The notes under the pieces: model-generated
The model's database searches: none
What the model was told of the DNA's origin: nothing
What the model saw: only the letters and a program-made list of their open reading frames with translations
Program-made: the position numbers and the translations under genes
In this document: piece after piece, positions 8,439 through 17,914 of the stretch
How the letters are laid out: the number at the start of each line of letters is the position of its first letter
Numbering within the stretch: the stretch's first letter is position 1
DNA from: Novosphingobium sp.
Lineage (GTDB): Bacteria > Pseudomonadota > Alphaproteobacteria > Sphingomonadales > Sphingomonadaceae
Assembly: GCA_013822005.1 (NCBI GenBank)
Contig: PNJT01000003.1
Location: forward strand, 1 to 40,680
Direction of reading: 5' to 3'
DNA: 40,680 bases

Positions 8439-10108
8439 TGCTGCGTTCGATACTGGCGGCGGGGGCCGCGCTGATTGCCTTGGCCAGCCCGGCCCTGGCC
8501 GACACGCTGCTCGACAATGTCGATGGCGTTACGCTCGATGCGAACAACGCGATCGACCGCTTCACCGGATTGGTGATCGCCGGCGACGGGCGGATCAAAC
8601 AGGTGCTGCGCCGCGGCGACAAGCGCCCGCGCACCGACTATGCGATTGACGGCAAAGGCCAGTTCCTGATGCCCGGGATGATCGACAGCCACGCCCACGT
8701 GATGAGCGTGGGCTTCGCGGCGATGACGCTCGACCTGTCGGAAACCAAGTCACTGCCCGAAGCGCTGGCCAGGATCGGCGCCTATGCCAAGGCCCACCCC
8801 GACCGCCCCTGGATCCTGGGGCGCGGCTGGAACCAGGAACTGTGGCCCGACCAGCGTTTCCCGACCGCCGCCGATCTGGACGCGGTGGTACCCGACCGCC
8901 CGGTCTGGCTGGGCCGGGTCGATGGCCACGCGGCCTGGGCCAACACCAAAGCAATCACGGCCGCCGGGGTCACCGCCGCCACCAAGGACCCGGCCGGCGG
9001 CAAGATCGAGCGCCTGACACCGGGCGGCAAGCCCGCCGGGGTCTTCGTCGATAATGCCCAGGAACTGGTGGACAAGGTCATCCCCGCCCCGCGTCCCGAA
9101 GACCGCGACTTTGCGTTCGCCCTGGCGCAGGATATCTTCTTCAGCCGCGGCAACACCGCCGCCGCCGACATGGGCACCACGATCGACGACTGGCAGGCCT
9201 TCCGCCGCGCGGGCGACAACGGCACGCTCAGGATGCGGGTGATGGGCTATGCTGCGGGTGTCGAGCACATGACGCTGATCGGCGGCCCTGGCCCCACGCC
9301 CTGGCTCTATCAGGACCGGTTGCGGCTGAACGGGGTCAAGCTCTATGCCGATGGCGCGCTGGGATCGCGCGGGGCCAGCCTGAAGGCGCCCTACAGCGAT
9401 GCGCCTGCTACCCGGGGCCTGAGGGTGACCGACGATACCGCGCTCAAGAACATGATGAGCCGCGCGGCGATGGACAATTTCCAGGTCGCGGTCCACGCGA
9501 TCGGGGACGAGGCCGATGCCGCGATGCTGGCGGCGATTGACGAGCTGGCGGCGACCTACAAGGGCAACCGGCGCTGGCGGATCGAGCATGCGCAGGTGGT
9601 CGATCCGGTCGATATCCCCAAATTCGGCAAGCACGGCATCATCGCCTCGATGCAGCCGGTCCACCAGACCAGCGACCGGCTGATGGCCGAAAAGCGGCTT
9701 GGCCCGGACCGGCTCAAGGGTGCCTATGCCTGGAAGTCGATTGCCGCGACCGGGGCCAAGCTGGCCTTCGGTTCGGACGCCCCGGTCGAGCTGGCCGATC
9801 CCTTCGTCGGCTGGGCCGCGGCGATCAGCCGCCAGGGCACTGACGGCGAACCGGCGGGCGGCTGGCAACCGCAGGAAAAGGTCACGCGCGAGGAAGCCTT
9901 GGCCGGATACACCGTGAGCGCTGCCTATGCCGGGTTCGCCGAAGGCCGTTTCGGCCGCCTGGTGGTGGGCGAACGTGCCGATTTCCTGTTCGTTGACCGC
10001 GACCCGATGCTGGCCAGCCCGCGCGAACTGGCGGCGACCAAGGTGCTGCAAGTTTACGTCAATGGCCGGCTGGTCTGGGACGCCAAGACCGCGAAGAAGG
10101 CGGAATAG
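8435..10108 (+). CDS. secreted amidohydrolase family protein (YtcJ-like)
   Basis: Overlaps upstream stop (ATGATG); signal peptide MMLRSILAAGAALIALASPALA; GQFLMPGMIDSHAHVMSVG; KLYADGALGSRGASLKAPYSD; FGSDAPVELADPF. Confidence 0.9.
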   Translation: MMLRSILAAGAALIALASPALADTLLDNVDGVTLDANNAIDRFTGLVIAGDGRIKQVLRRGDKRPRTDYAIDGKGQFLMPGMIDSHAHVMSVGFAAMTLDLSETKSLPEALARIGAYAKAHPDRPWILGRGWNQELWPDQRFPTAADLDAVVPDRPVWLGRVDGHAAWANTKAITAAGVTAATKDPAGGKIERLTPGGKPAGVFVDNAQELVDKVIPAPRPEDRDFAFALAQDIFFSRGNTAAADMGTTIDDWQAFRRAGDNGTLRMRVMGYAAGVEHMTLIGGPGPTPWLYQDRLRLNGVKLYADGALGSRGASLKAPYSDAPATRGLRVTDDTALKNMMSRAAMDNFQVAVHAIGDEADAAMLAAIDELAATYKGNRRWRIEHAQVVDPVDIPKFGKHGIIASMQPVHQTSDRLMAEKRLGPDRLKGAYAWKSIAATGAKLAFGSDAPVELADPFVGWAAAISRQGTDGEPAGGWQPQEKVTREEALAGYTVSAAYAGFAEGRFGRLVVGERADFLFVDRDPMLASPRELAATKVLQVYVNGRLVWDAKTAKKAE

Positions 10109-10122
10109 TAGCCACCGATACT

Positions 10123-10280
10123 CCGTTCGTCCCGAGCGAAGTCGAGGGACCGAGTTCCCAGTCCACCCTCCGTTCGTGTCGAGCCCTTCGGCTTGCGGCT
10201 TAGCAGCCGCAAGCCGAAGGGCTCGATGCGAACGGAGGTTTTGAGTGGGGCAGTCCCTCGACTTCGCTCGGGACGAACGG
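10123..10280. repeat. nested inverted repeat (cruciform-capable intergenic element)
   Basis: Outer arms 10123-10150 CCGTTCGTCCCGAGCGAAGTCGAGGGAC and 10253-10280 (exact reverse complement); inner arms 10168-10200 and 10205-10237 (33 bp, 2 mismatches). Confidence 0.9.
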
Positions 10281-10294
10281 GATTTGGGGAATTT

Positions 10295-11080
10295 CTAAGC
10301 GAGCGGCGGAGTGATCTCACTCCCCGCTGCCTTGGCCGCCTTGCGCTCACCAAACCACATGATCAGCAGGCTGCCTTCGAACAGCAGCCACATCGGCACC
10401 AGCAGCAACAGCTGCGAGACCACGTCAGGCGGGGTGACAATCGCCGCGATAACTGCGATTCCCACGATCACATAGCGGCGAGCGCCCTTTAGCTGCTCGC
10501 GGCTGACGATCCCGGCACTGTTGAGCAGCAGCAGCAAGACCGGCAGCAGAAAGCAGAACCCGAAGGCCAGGATGAACTGCATCACCATGCCCAGATAGCT
10601 TTCAGAATCTGTATAGGCTTCGATCGAAAGACCGCCGGCATTGCCCTGAAAGCCCAGGAACCAGTGGAACGCCACCGGCATGACCAGGTAATAGGCCAGG
10701 GCTCCCCCGCCGATAAACAGGAACGGGGTGAGCAGCAGGAACGGCAGGAACGCCTTCTTTTCCTTGGCGTAGAGCCCGGGGGCGATGAAGGCCCACAGCT
10801 GGTTGGCAATCACCGGAAAGCTGAAGAAAAAGGCTGCGAACAGCGCAACCTTCAGCTCGACGAAGAACTGGCCATAGAGCTTGGTGAAGATCAGCCTGCT
10901 TTGTCCGGCTTCGAGCAGCGGCTGGACCAGAAAGGCCAGGATCGGCTTGGCAAAATAGAGGCACACCGCGAAAGCCACCACCAGCGCCCCGATCGCGCGG
11001 ATCAGCCGGGTGCGCAGTTCGACCAGATGGTCGAGCAGCGGGGCCTGGCTCTCGTCGATGTCGGAAATGTTGAAGGCCAT
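10295..11080 (-). CDS. tatC: Sec-independent protein translocase subunit TatC
   Basis: 261-aa multi-pass protein; DESQAPLLDHLVELRTRLIRA, FFVELKVALFAAFFFSFPVIANQLWAFIAPGLYAKEKK. Confidence 0.95.
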   Translation of the reverse strand: MAFNISDIDESQAPLLDHLVELRTRLIRAIGALVVAFAVCLYFAKPILAFLVQPLLEAGQSRLIFTKLYGQFFVELKVALFAAFFFSFPVIANQLWAFIAPGLYAKEKKAFLPFLLLTPFLFIGGGALAYYLVMPVAFHWFLGFQGNAGGLSIEAYTDSESYLGMVMQFILAFGFCFLLPVLLLLLNSAGIVSREQLKGARRYVIVGIAVIAAIVTPPDVVSQLLLLVPMWLLFEGSLLIMWFGERKAAKAAGSEITPPLA

Positions 11081-11418
11081 CAGACCGCCGCCTTGGGCTT
11101 GCGCGGCTTGCGCTTGGGGGCGGGCTTGGCGGGAGGATCCGGCTCAGCGGCAGGGGCGTCCTCAACCAGCCCCATGTCGGCGGGCGGATGCTCGGCCATG
11201 ATCGCGGCGTTCTGCTCGCGCCACTTCTGCTCCATTTCCTCCAGCTCCGCCTCGCGGATCATGCTCTCGATGCCTGAGCGGAAATGGCCGGAAACGCGGC
11301 GGACCTTGCCGATCCACTGCCCCGCCGTGCGCAGCGCGCGCGGCAGTTCCTTGGGCCCGATCACCACGATCGCAATGATCGCGGTGAGCAGCATTTCATC
11401 CCAGCCGATATCGAACAT
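11080..11418 (-). CDS. tatB: Sec-independent protein translocase subunit TatB
   Basis: MFDIGWDEMLLTAIIAIVVIGPKELPRALRTAGQWIGKVRR; adjacent to tatC. Confidence 0.94.
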   Translation of the reverse strand: MFDIGWDEMLLTAIIAIVVIGPKELPRALRTAGQWIGKVRRVSGHFRSGIESMIREAELEEMEQKWREQNAAIMAEHPPADMGLVEDAPAAEPDPPAKPAPKRKPRKPKAAV

Positions 11419-11443
11419 GGCGCCCCTTCGCGCTGACGGCGCG

Positions 11444-11689
11444 TTACTGCGGCTTGTTCTGGCTGGAATCGACGATCTCTTCGCCGTTCAGCGTGGCCTT
11501 GCTGGCCGGCGGCGGAATCTGGCTGGCAGGTTCCTTGGGCTCAACTTCGGAGGCTTCGTTCATGCCTTGCTTGAAGCTCTTCAGGCCCTTGCCGAATTCG
11601 CCCATGATATCCGCAACCCGGCCGCGGCCGAACAGCACCAGCACGATCACCAGCACCACTACCCAGTGCCAGACAGACCCGAAACCCAT
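11444..11689 (-). CDS. tatA: Sec-independent protein translocase subunit TatA
   Basis: [43 protein letters not shown]; internal ATG at 11689 preferred over the ORF start. Confidence 0.93.
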   Translation of the reverse strand: MGFGSVWHWVVVLVIVLVLFGRGRVADIMGEFGKGLKSFKQGMNEASEVEPKEPASQIPPPASKATLNGEEIVDSSQNKPQ

Positions 11690-11786
11690 TGTCGTTACTC
11701 CTGATACGGGCGGTCGGCCCAAGGCCTGCCGCCGGGGAACCAGCCCCTCGCTGTGTCATGTAGGCCATTTGCCGCGAAGATGCGAG

Positions 11787-12389
11787 TCAGTCGGTCGATT
11801 CCTGCTCGGCCGGTTCGGTCTCACCCACATCTGGCACGTCCATCGCCGCTGCCAATGCATCCTCGACCGGATCGAGCAGCCCGGCCGCCCGCAGTTCGTC
11901 GATCCCCGGCAGGTCCTTGCGACTTTCGAGACCGAAGTGCGACAGGAAGAGGGGCGTGGTGGCATAGATCACCGGGCGCCCCGGCACTTCGCGCCGCCCG
12001 ACAATCCGCACCCAGCCAGCCTCCATCAGCACGTCGAGCGTGCCCTTGGCGGTCTGCACGCCGCGGATCGCCTCAATCTCGGCGCGGCTGACCGGCTCGT
12101 GATAGGCGACGATCGCCAGCACTTCGGTCGCTGCGCGCGAGAGGCGGCGCGTTTCCTCGCGCTCTCGGCGCAGCAGATGGGCCAGATCGGGCGCGGTCTG
12201 GAAGTGCCAGCGTTTGCCGCGTTCGACCAGTTGCACACCGCGTTCGCGGTATTGCTCCTCCAGTTCGGCCAGCGCGTCCTTCACGTTGGCACCGCCCAGG
12301 TGGGTGGAAATCGCCTCGGCGCTCATCGGCTCTTCGGCGGCGAACAGCGTCGCCTCGACCGCGCGGACAAGTTCATCCATTCCGATCAC
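11787..12389 (-). CDS. scpB: SMC-Scp complex subunit ScpB
   Basis: LVRAVEATLFAAEEPMSAEAISTHLG...YHEPVSRAEIEAIRGV...VGRREVPGRPVIYATTPLFLSHFGL. Confidence 0.94.
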   Translation of the reverse strand: MIGMDELVRAVEATLFAAEEPMSAEAISTHLGGANVKDALAELEEQYRERGVQLVERGKRWHFQTAPDLAHLLRREREETRRLSRAATEVLAIVAYHEPVSRAEIEAIRGVQTAKGTLDVLMEAGWVRIVGRREVPGRPVIYATTPLFLSHFGLESRKDLPGIDELRAAGLLDPVEDALAAAMDVPDVGETEPAEQESTD

Positions 12390-12416
12390 CCTGAGCTTGT
12401 CGAAGGGCAGGCCGGG

Positions 12417-13223
12417 TCATGCCTTGATCCCCCGGAGCTTGAGCGGGCCGAACACGTGCTCCTGCGCAATCTCGGCCTTACCCAATCGCGCCAGTTCGAG
12501 CGCGGCAACAAAGCTGGAGGCCAAGGCCGACCGCTTGAGCTTGGGATCGGCCTGCGGCGGCAGGAAATCGCGCAGGTCCATCCAGTCGAGATTGACCCCC
12601 AGCATCGCCGAAACGCGGGCCAGCGCCGAATCGAGCGTCATCACCATCCGGTCGCGGACCATGTGCACCACCGGCACGGTGCGCGCCTTGACCTGCCCGT
12701 AAGCCTGGACCAGCGCGAACCAATCGCACTGCCACAGGTTCTTGCGGTCGATCCGCAGCCCTTCGGGCGCGCCGCGCTGGAACACATCGCGGCCGAGGCG
12801 ATCACGCCCCATCAGCCGCGCCGCCGCATCGCGCATCGCCGCCAGCCGCTGGAGCCTGAGTTGCAGGCGCAGCGCCAGCTCCTCAGGACTGGGATCAGGC
12901 TGTTCCTCGCGTGGGAGCAATAGCGCGCTCTTCAGGTACGCCAGCCAGGCCGCCATCACCAGATAGTCCGCCGCCAGCTCCAGCCGCAGCGCCTCGGCCT
13001 GTTCGATATAGGTAAGGTACTGATCGACCAGCTCAAGGATCGAAATCCGCCGCAGATCGACTTTCTGCCGCCGGGCGAGATCGAGCAGCAGGTCGAGCGG
13101 GCCTTCCCAGCCATCAAGCTCAAGGTAGAGCGCCTGGTCCTCGGTCGCGGCGCTGGCCACGCCTTGCCATTCGTCCTCGCTGAACGAGACCGCGGGGCCG
13201 TCGATCAGGCCTTCCTCGTTCAT
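12417..13223 (-). CDS. scpA: segregation and condensation protein A
   Basis: LELDGWEGPLDLLLDLARRQKVDLRRISILELVDQYLTYIEQAEALRLELAADYLVMAAWLAYLKSALLLP. Confidence 0.95.
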   Translation of the reverse strand: MNEEGLIDGPAVSFSEDEWQGVASAATEDQALYLELDGWEGPLDLLLDLARRQKVDLRRISILELVDQYLTYIEQAEALRLELAADYLVMAAWLAYLKSALLLPREEQPDPSPEELALRLQLRLQRLAAMRDAAARLMGRDRLGRDVFQRGAPEGLRIDRKNLWQCDWFALVQAYGQVKARTVPVVHMVRDRMVMTLDSALARVSAMLGVNLDWMDLRDFLPPQADPKLKRSALASSFVAALELARLGKAEIAQEHVFGPLKLRGIKA

Positions 13224-13250
13224 GGGTTAGCCCCCAGCACATCAACACAA

Positions 13251-13465
13251 ACTCCGTTCGTCCCGAGCGAAGTCGAGGGACCGCGAACGCACACCAACCT
13301 CCGTTCGTGTCGAGCGAAGTCGAGACACCCGGGCGCGGCATCTCGACTTCGGCCTTCAGGCCGAAGTTTATCCTGAGCGCGGCTGCTAAGCCGCAAGCCG
13401 AAGGGCTCGATGCGAACGGGTGTTGGGAAATGCGATCCCTCGACTTCGCTCGACACGAACGGAGT
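13251..13465. repeat. nested inverted repeat, same family as 10123-10280
   Basis: Arms 13251-13280 ACTCCGTTCGTCCCGAGCGAAGTCGAGGGA and 13436-13465 TCCCTCGACTTCGCTCGACACGAACGGAGT, with further internal copies of the same core. Confidence 0.88.
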
Positions 13466-13479
13466 AAGAGAGGTCCGCT

Positions 13480-14493
13480 TCATGCCGCCATCAGCCCCAG
13501 CAGTTGATCGCGCTTGGCCAGCAAGGCGGCCTGCTCGCCAATGTCGCCAGCCATGCCCATCCCGGCCAGCGCGCGGTCAAGCCGAGCCTTGGTCTCCGCG
13601 CCCATCGTCGGCAGGCGCTCGGCGATGCCCACCATGTCGTCCATCTTGCCCCAGCAATTGAGCGCAATGTCGCAGCCCGCCGCGACCGAGCGTTCGGCGC
13701 GTTCGGGTACCGTGCCGCTGAGCGCTTCCATATCAAGGTCGTCGGTAAACAGCAGGCCATCGAAGCCGATGCGTTTGCGGATGATCTCCTCAATGATGAA
13801 AGGCGACTGGGTCGCGGGGTTTTCCTTGTCCCAGGCGGTGAACAGCAAGTGCCCGGTCATGCCGGTCAGCGCCGTGTTGAGCGCCTTGAACGGGGCGAGA
13901 TCCCATTCGAGTTCCGCCTCGCTGGCATCGACCGTCGGCATCGCCTTGTGCGTATCGCAGTGGGTGCGGCCGTGGCCGGGCATGTGCTTGATCGTGCCGA
14001 CGACCCCGGCGCGCCCCAGCCCATCGAGCACCGCGCGGCCCATCGCCGCGACGCGCAGCGGTTCGTGGCCATAGGCGCGGTCGCCGATCACATCGTGCGC
14101 ACCCTGCTGCCTGACATCGAGCACCGGCGCATGGGTGCAGCTGATCCCCACTTCGGCCAGATCGAGGCCTAGTGCCTGGGCATTGGCCCGCGCCGCTTCG
14201 ATCGCGCTGGCCGGGGCCAGGTCATAGAGCTGGTCGAACGCCCCGCCCGCCGGATAGGCCGGCCAGACCGGCGGCTTCATCCGCTGGACCCGCCCGCCTT
14301 CCTGATCGATCGTGATCAGCAGCCGCTCGCGCCCGTGGATCGCCCGCAGCGAATCAGTCAGCGCGCGCACCTGCTCGCGGCTCTCGATGTTGCGGCCGAA
14401 CAGGATGTAACCCGCCGGATCCGCCGCATGGAAAAAGGCGCGTTCATCCGCGCTCAGCGTCAATCCGGAAAGGCCGAAGATTGCGGGTGTCAT
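13480..14493 (-). CDS. nagZ: beta-N-acetylhexosaminidase (GH3 family)
   Basis: GYILFGRNIESREQVRALTDSLR, LLITIDQEGGRVQRMKPP, GTIKHMPGHGRTHCDTH, DGLLFTDDLDMEALSG. Confidence 0.94.
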   Translation of the reverse strand: MTPAIFGLSGLTLSADERAFFHAADPAGYILFGRNIESREQVRALTDSLRAIHGRERLLITIDQEGGRVQRMKPPVWPAYPAGGAFDQLYDLAPASAIEAARANAQALGLDLAEVGISCTHAPVLDVRQQGAHDVIGDRAYGHEPLRVAAMGRAVLDGLGRAGVVGTIKHMPGHGRTHCDTHKAMPTVDASEAELEWDLAPFKALNTALTGMTGHLLFTAWDKENPATQSPFIIEEIIRKRIGFDGLLFTDDLDMEALSGTVPERAERSVAAGCDIALNCWGKMDDMVGIAERLPTMGAETKARLDRALAGMGMAGDIGEQAALLAKRDQLLGLMAA

Positions 14494-14564
14494 AACATCG
14501 GGAAAGTCGCAGCAACGCAGCGCTGTGGCAAGCGCCGCGAAGCCGACTCGTGTGGATTATCGCG

Positions 14565-15269
14565 CTATTTGACCTGGCAGGAGATGCCCGCGGCCTTGAG
14601 CTTGCCGCACAGCGCCTGCGCTGCCCCGGCATCGGGGGCCACGGCTTGCAGCCGATAGACCGTCCCGGCCTCGGCCGTTCCCTGGATCACGCGGTGCGAT
14701 ACGCCCGACAGCACCCCGCCGGCCTTGGTGCCCAGCTGGGTCCAGGCCATTTCGGCCTTGTCCTTGGACGAGAAGGCGCCAACCTGCACGCCAACCCCGC
14801 CGGTTGCTGGAGCAGCCGGTGCGACGCCGGGCTTCGGCGCGGCGGGGGCCGGAGCCGGAGCAGGCGCTCCGCTGGCGATCTGGCCGGGGCGGGTCTGGCC
14901 TTCGGAGACCGCGAAGCTGGTATCGCCGGTGCCGTCGAAAGTCTTGCCGCCCGGGTCCTTGGGGGCTTCCTTGTAAGGCTTGTCGTCGGCCGGCACGACC
15001 GAACCATCGGCGACCAGCGCCGGATCAGGATTGCGGTGCGTTGCCCAGTAGATTCCGCCCACGATCGCGCCCAGCGCGATGATCGCCAGGATCGCCAGCC
15101 GCGCGGTCTGGCCCCAGTCGCTGCCTTCTTCCTCGTAGTCGTCGTCCGAGCTCTCAAGCCAGGGCAGCTTCTCGTCCTCGTCGCTGAGCGCCAATTGCTC
15201 GGTTTCGAGCGGCTCGCCGCCGGCAACGTCTTCCCAGTTGTCGTCGCGATCCCTGTCAATGCCCGTCAT
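14565..15269 (-). CDS. SPOR domain-containing membrane protein
   Basis: Acidic N-terminus, single TM (LAILAIIALGAIVGGIYWA), Pro/Ala linker, C-terminal SPOR-like GVQVGAFSSKDKAEMAWTQL...YRLQAVAPDAGAAQALCGKLKAAGISCQV. Confidence 0.85.
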   Translation of the reverse strand: MTGIDRDRDDNWEDVAGGEPLETEQLALSDEDEKLPWLESSDDDYEEEGSDWGQTARLAILAIIALGAIVGGIYWATHRNPDPALVADGSVVPADDKPYKEAPKDPGGKTFDGTGDTSFAVSEGQTRPGQIASGAPAPAPAPAAPKPGVAPAAPATGGVGVQVGAFSSKDKAEMAWTQLGTKAGGVLSGVSHRVIQGTAEAGTVYRLQAVAPDAGAAQALCGKLKAAGISCQVK

Positions 15270-15271
15270 GG

Positions 15272-17014
15272 CTACATTTCCTCAACCGCCTCAACGCCCA
15301 GGATGGCGAGGCCATTCTTCACAAGTTGCCCGATTTGGGACGCAAGATAAAGCCTTGCCCCGCTGAGTTTACCATCTTGTGCCACGATGAAGCGTTTTTC
15401 CGGCCGGTCGTTGCCCACATTCCAGTAAGCATGGAACGCGGCAGCAAGATCGTGGAGGAAGAAGGCCACGCGGTGCGGCTCACGCGCCGGCAGCCGCGCC
15501 TTCGACCAGCCGGGGGAACTGCGCGCCCAGCTTGATCAGCTCCAGCTCTTCGGGGCCCAGCAGGTCCAGCCCCTCGGCGGAGGGCGCAAAACCCTCGGCC
15601 TCGCCCTTGCGCAGGGTCGAGCGGATCCGGGCGTGGGCGTACTGGACGTAGAACACCGGGTTGTCCTTCGATGCTTCGACCACCGATCGAAATCGAAGTC
15701 CATCTGTGCTTCGGGCTTGCGGGTCAGCATGGTGAAGCGGACCACGTCCTTGCCGACCATTTCGACCACATCGGCGAGCGTCACGAAATTGCCCGACCGC
15801 TTCGACATCTTGAACGGCTCACCGCCCTTGAGCAGCTGAACCATCTGCACCAGCTTGACTTCGAACGGCTTTTCCTTGCCGCTGCCCAGCGTCATCGCGG
15901 CAACCGCAGCCTTGATCCGCTTGACCGTACCGGCATGGTCCGCGCCCCAGATGTCGACCAGCGCGTCGGCGGTGGCGGCCTTCTGGAAGTGGTAAGCCAG
16001 GTCCGCGCCGAAATAGGTCCAGCTGCCGTCGCTTTTCTTGATCGGGCGGTCCTGATCGTCGCCGAACCTGGTCGAGCGGAACAGCGGCAGTTCGACCGGC
16101 TCCCAGTCTTCAAGCGTCTTGCCCTTGGGCGCTTCGAGGTGGCCGTCATAGACCAGGTCATGCGCGCGCAGCCAGGCTTCGGCCTCGGCCGGCTTGCCCG
16201 CGGCCTGGAGTTCGGCTTCGGACGAGAACAGGTCGTGGTGGATGCCGAGCAGGGCGAGGTCGGACTTGATCTCCACCAGCATCGCCGCGACCGCGCGGGT
16301 GCGGAACAGCACCAGCCATTCGCTTTCGGGCGTGCCGACATACTTGTCGCCAAATTCCTTGGCCAACTCCTGCCCCACCGGGACCAGGTAGTCGCCGGGG
16401 TAAAGTCCTTCCGGGATTTCAATGCTCTCGCCCAGCGCCTCGCGGTAGCGCATGTGGACCGAGCGGGCGAGCACATCGACCTGCCCGCCGGCATCGTTGA
16501 CGTAGTATTCGCGGATCACCTTGTGCCCGGCGTACTCCAGCAAGCTCGCCAGCGCATCGCCCACCACCGCGCCGCGGCAGTGGCCCATGTGCATCGGCCC
16601 GGTCGGATTGGCCGAGACGTACTCGACATTGACCGTGGTGCCAGCGCCCATGCCCGAACGCCCATAGTCTGCCCCCAGCGCGGCGATGGCCTTGAGTTCG
16701 GCCAGCCAGGCCGCGGCATCGAGCCGCAAGTTGATGAACCCCGGCCCGGCAATCTCGGCCGAAGTCACGCCCGGTGCCTTGGCCAGTTCACCCACCAAGG
16801 CCTCGGCCAGCGCGCGCGGGTTCAGCCCCGCCGGCTTGGCCAGCACCATCGCCGCGTTGGTCGCCAGGTCCCCATGCGAAGGATCGCGCGGTGGCTCTAC
16901 CGTCACGGGTGCGCGGTTCAGCCCAGCCGGCAGCATCCCCGCCGCTTCGAGCGCATCGAGCGCGGTGTGGAGGTGCCCGGCATAGGCGGCATAGAGGGTC
17001 TGCGATCTGGTCAT
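15272..17014 (-). pseudogene. argS: arginyl-tRNA synthetase with two compensating apparent frameshifts (likely sequence error)
   Basis: Three overlapping or adjacent minus ORFs (15536-17149, 15480-15683, 15272-15469) give contiguous ArgS sequence: [39 protein letters not shown], then [14 protein letters not shown] in another frame, then AFFLHDLAAAFHAYWNVGND back in the first frame; ATG at 17014. Confidence 0.88.
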
Positions 17015-17050
17015 GGCGGCGCGGTTAGCCTGTTTGTGAGCAATTGAAAA

Positions 17051-17168
17051 TCCTCCCCCTCTGGGGGAGGTGGCCCGCTGCAAGCGGGTCGGTGGGGGAA
17101 TGGAGGGCTGGCACACGGGGCCCCCTCCGTCAGCGCTGCGCGCTGCCACCTCCCCCAGAAGGGAGGAT
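17051..17168. repeat. G/C-tract intergenic inverted repeat
   Basis: TCCTCCCCCTCTGGGGGAGGTGGC (17051-17074) pairs with GCCACCTCCCCCAGAAGGGAGGAT (17145-17168). Confidence 0.75.
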
Positions 17169-17182
17169 CTAAGGCCGCACCC

Positions 17183-17833
17183 TCATCGGGTGGCGTTGTA
17201 GACCAGCTGCTCCTGGCTCAGCTGAAAGCCCACCAGCACGTCGAAGGTCGCGCGGGCGACCGCGGCCTTGACCGCCGGGTCCGACAGCGGATCGACCGCA
17301 GCGTCTTCCTTGCCTGCATGGCGCTTGCGGATCAGGCGTTCGCGGATGTCGGCCGGGAGCGAGGCTTCGGCCTTGTCGACATAGGCACCGCCCTGGCCGC
17401 TGGCCTGGGCACGTTCCTGGCCGTCGGAAAAGTTCAGCGTGACTTGCCCGATCCGCTTGGTGATCACCGCCCGGCCGCCGCGCAGCACGGTAACGAAGTA
17501 GGGCACCGTCACTGCGCGCGCGCCGCGGGTATCGCTGCGGCGGGCCAGCACGTCGAAAGTGACCGCGGTATAGACCTTCTCCCCGCTGTCATTGCAGGTG
17601 CTGCGCACGTTGGTCATCGCGGCGACCACATCGATATTGCCCGCGGTGGTATCGCCAGGCGTGCGGAACAGGGTGACATCGCCGGTGTTGTTCGGAACCC
17701 CTACCGACGGACAAACCCCGCGCACCGCGCTGATCCCCACGCCTTCATCGACCACGATATCGCCCTTGGTCTTGCACCCGGCAAGCGCGGCAGCCAGCGC
17801 GACGGCAGAAATCAGGCGGAAACGAGCGGTCAT
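17183..17833 (-). CDS. hypothetical putative lipoprotein
   Basis: 217-codon frame; MTARFRLISAVALAAALAGCKTKGD looks like a lipobox (LAGC); ATG at 17833. Confidence 0.75.
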   Translation of the reverse strand: MTARFRLISAVALAAALAGCKTKGDIVVDEGVGISAVRGVCPSVGVPNNTGDVTLFRTPGDTTAGNIDVVAAMTNVRSTCNDSGEKVYTAVTFDVLARRSDTRGARAVTVPYFVTVLRGGRAVITKRIGQVTLNFSDGQERAQASGQGGAYVDKAEASLPADIRERLIRKRHAGKEDAAVDPLSDPAVKAAVARATFDVLVGFQLSQEQLVYNATR

Positions 17834-17875
17834 CAGGGGTGTCCTTGGGGTAACACTGTGGTCTTCGTGTGCACG

Positions 17876-17906
17876 CCCTAGCGGCGCTCGGTTCAAAACG
17901 CTAGGG
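17876..17906 (+). promoter_or_regulatory. inverted repeat ahead of the ispH start, right arm overlapping the SD
   Basis: CCCTAGCG (17876-17883) / CGCTAGGG (17899-17906), perfect arms; SD-like AGGGGGG runs into the right arm. Confidence 0.45.
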
Positions 17907-17914
17907 GGGCCAAG

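Noticed and set aside
15480-15683. Programmed ribosomal frameshifting in argS
   Set aside because: No slippery heptamer was evident at the two shift points, and two opposite shifts about 190 nt apart in an essential enzyme are better explained by indel errors
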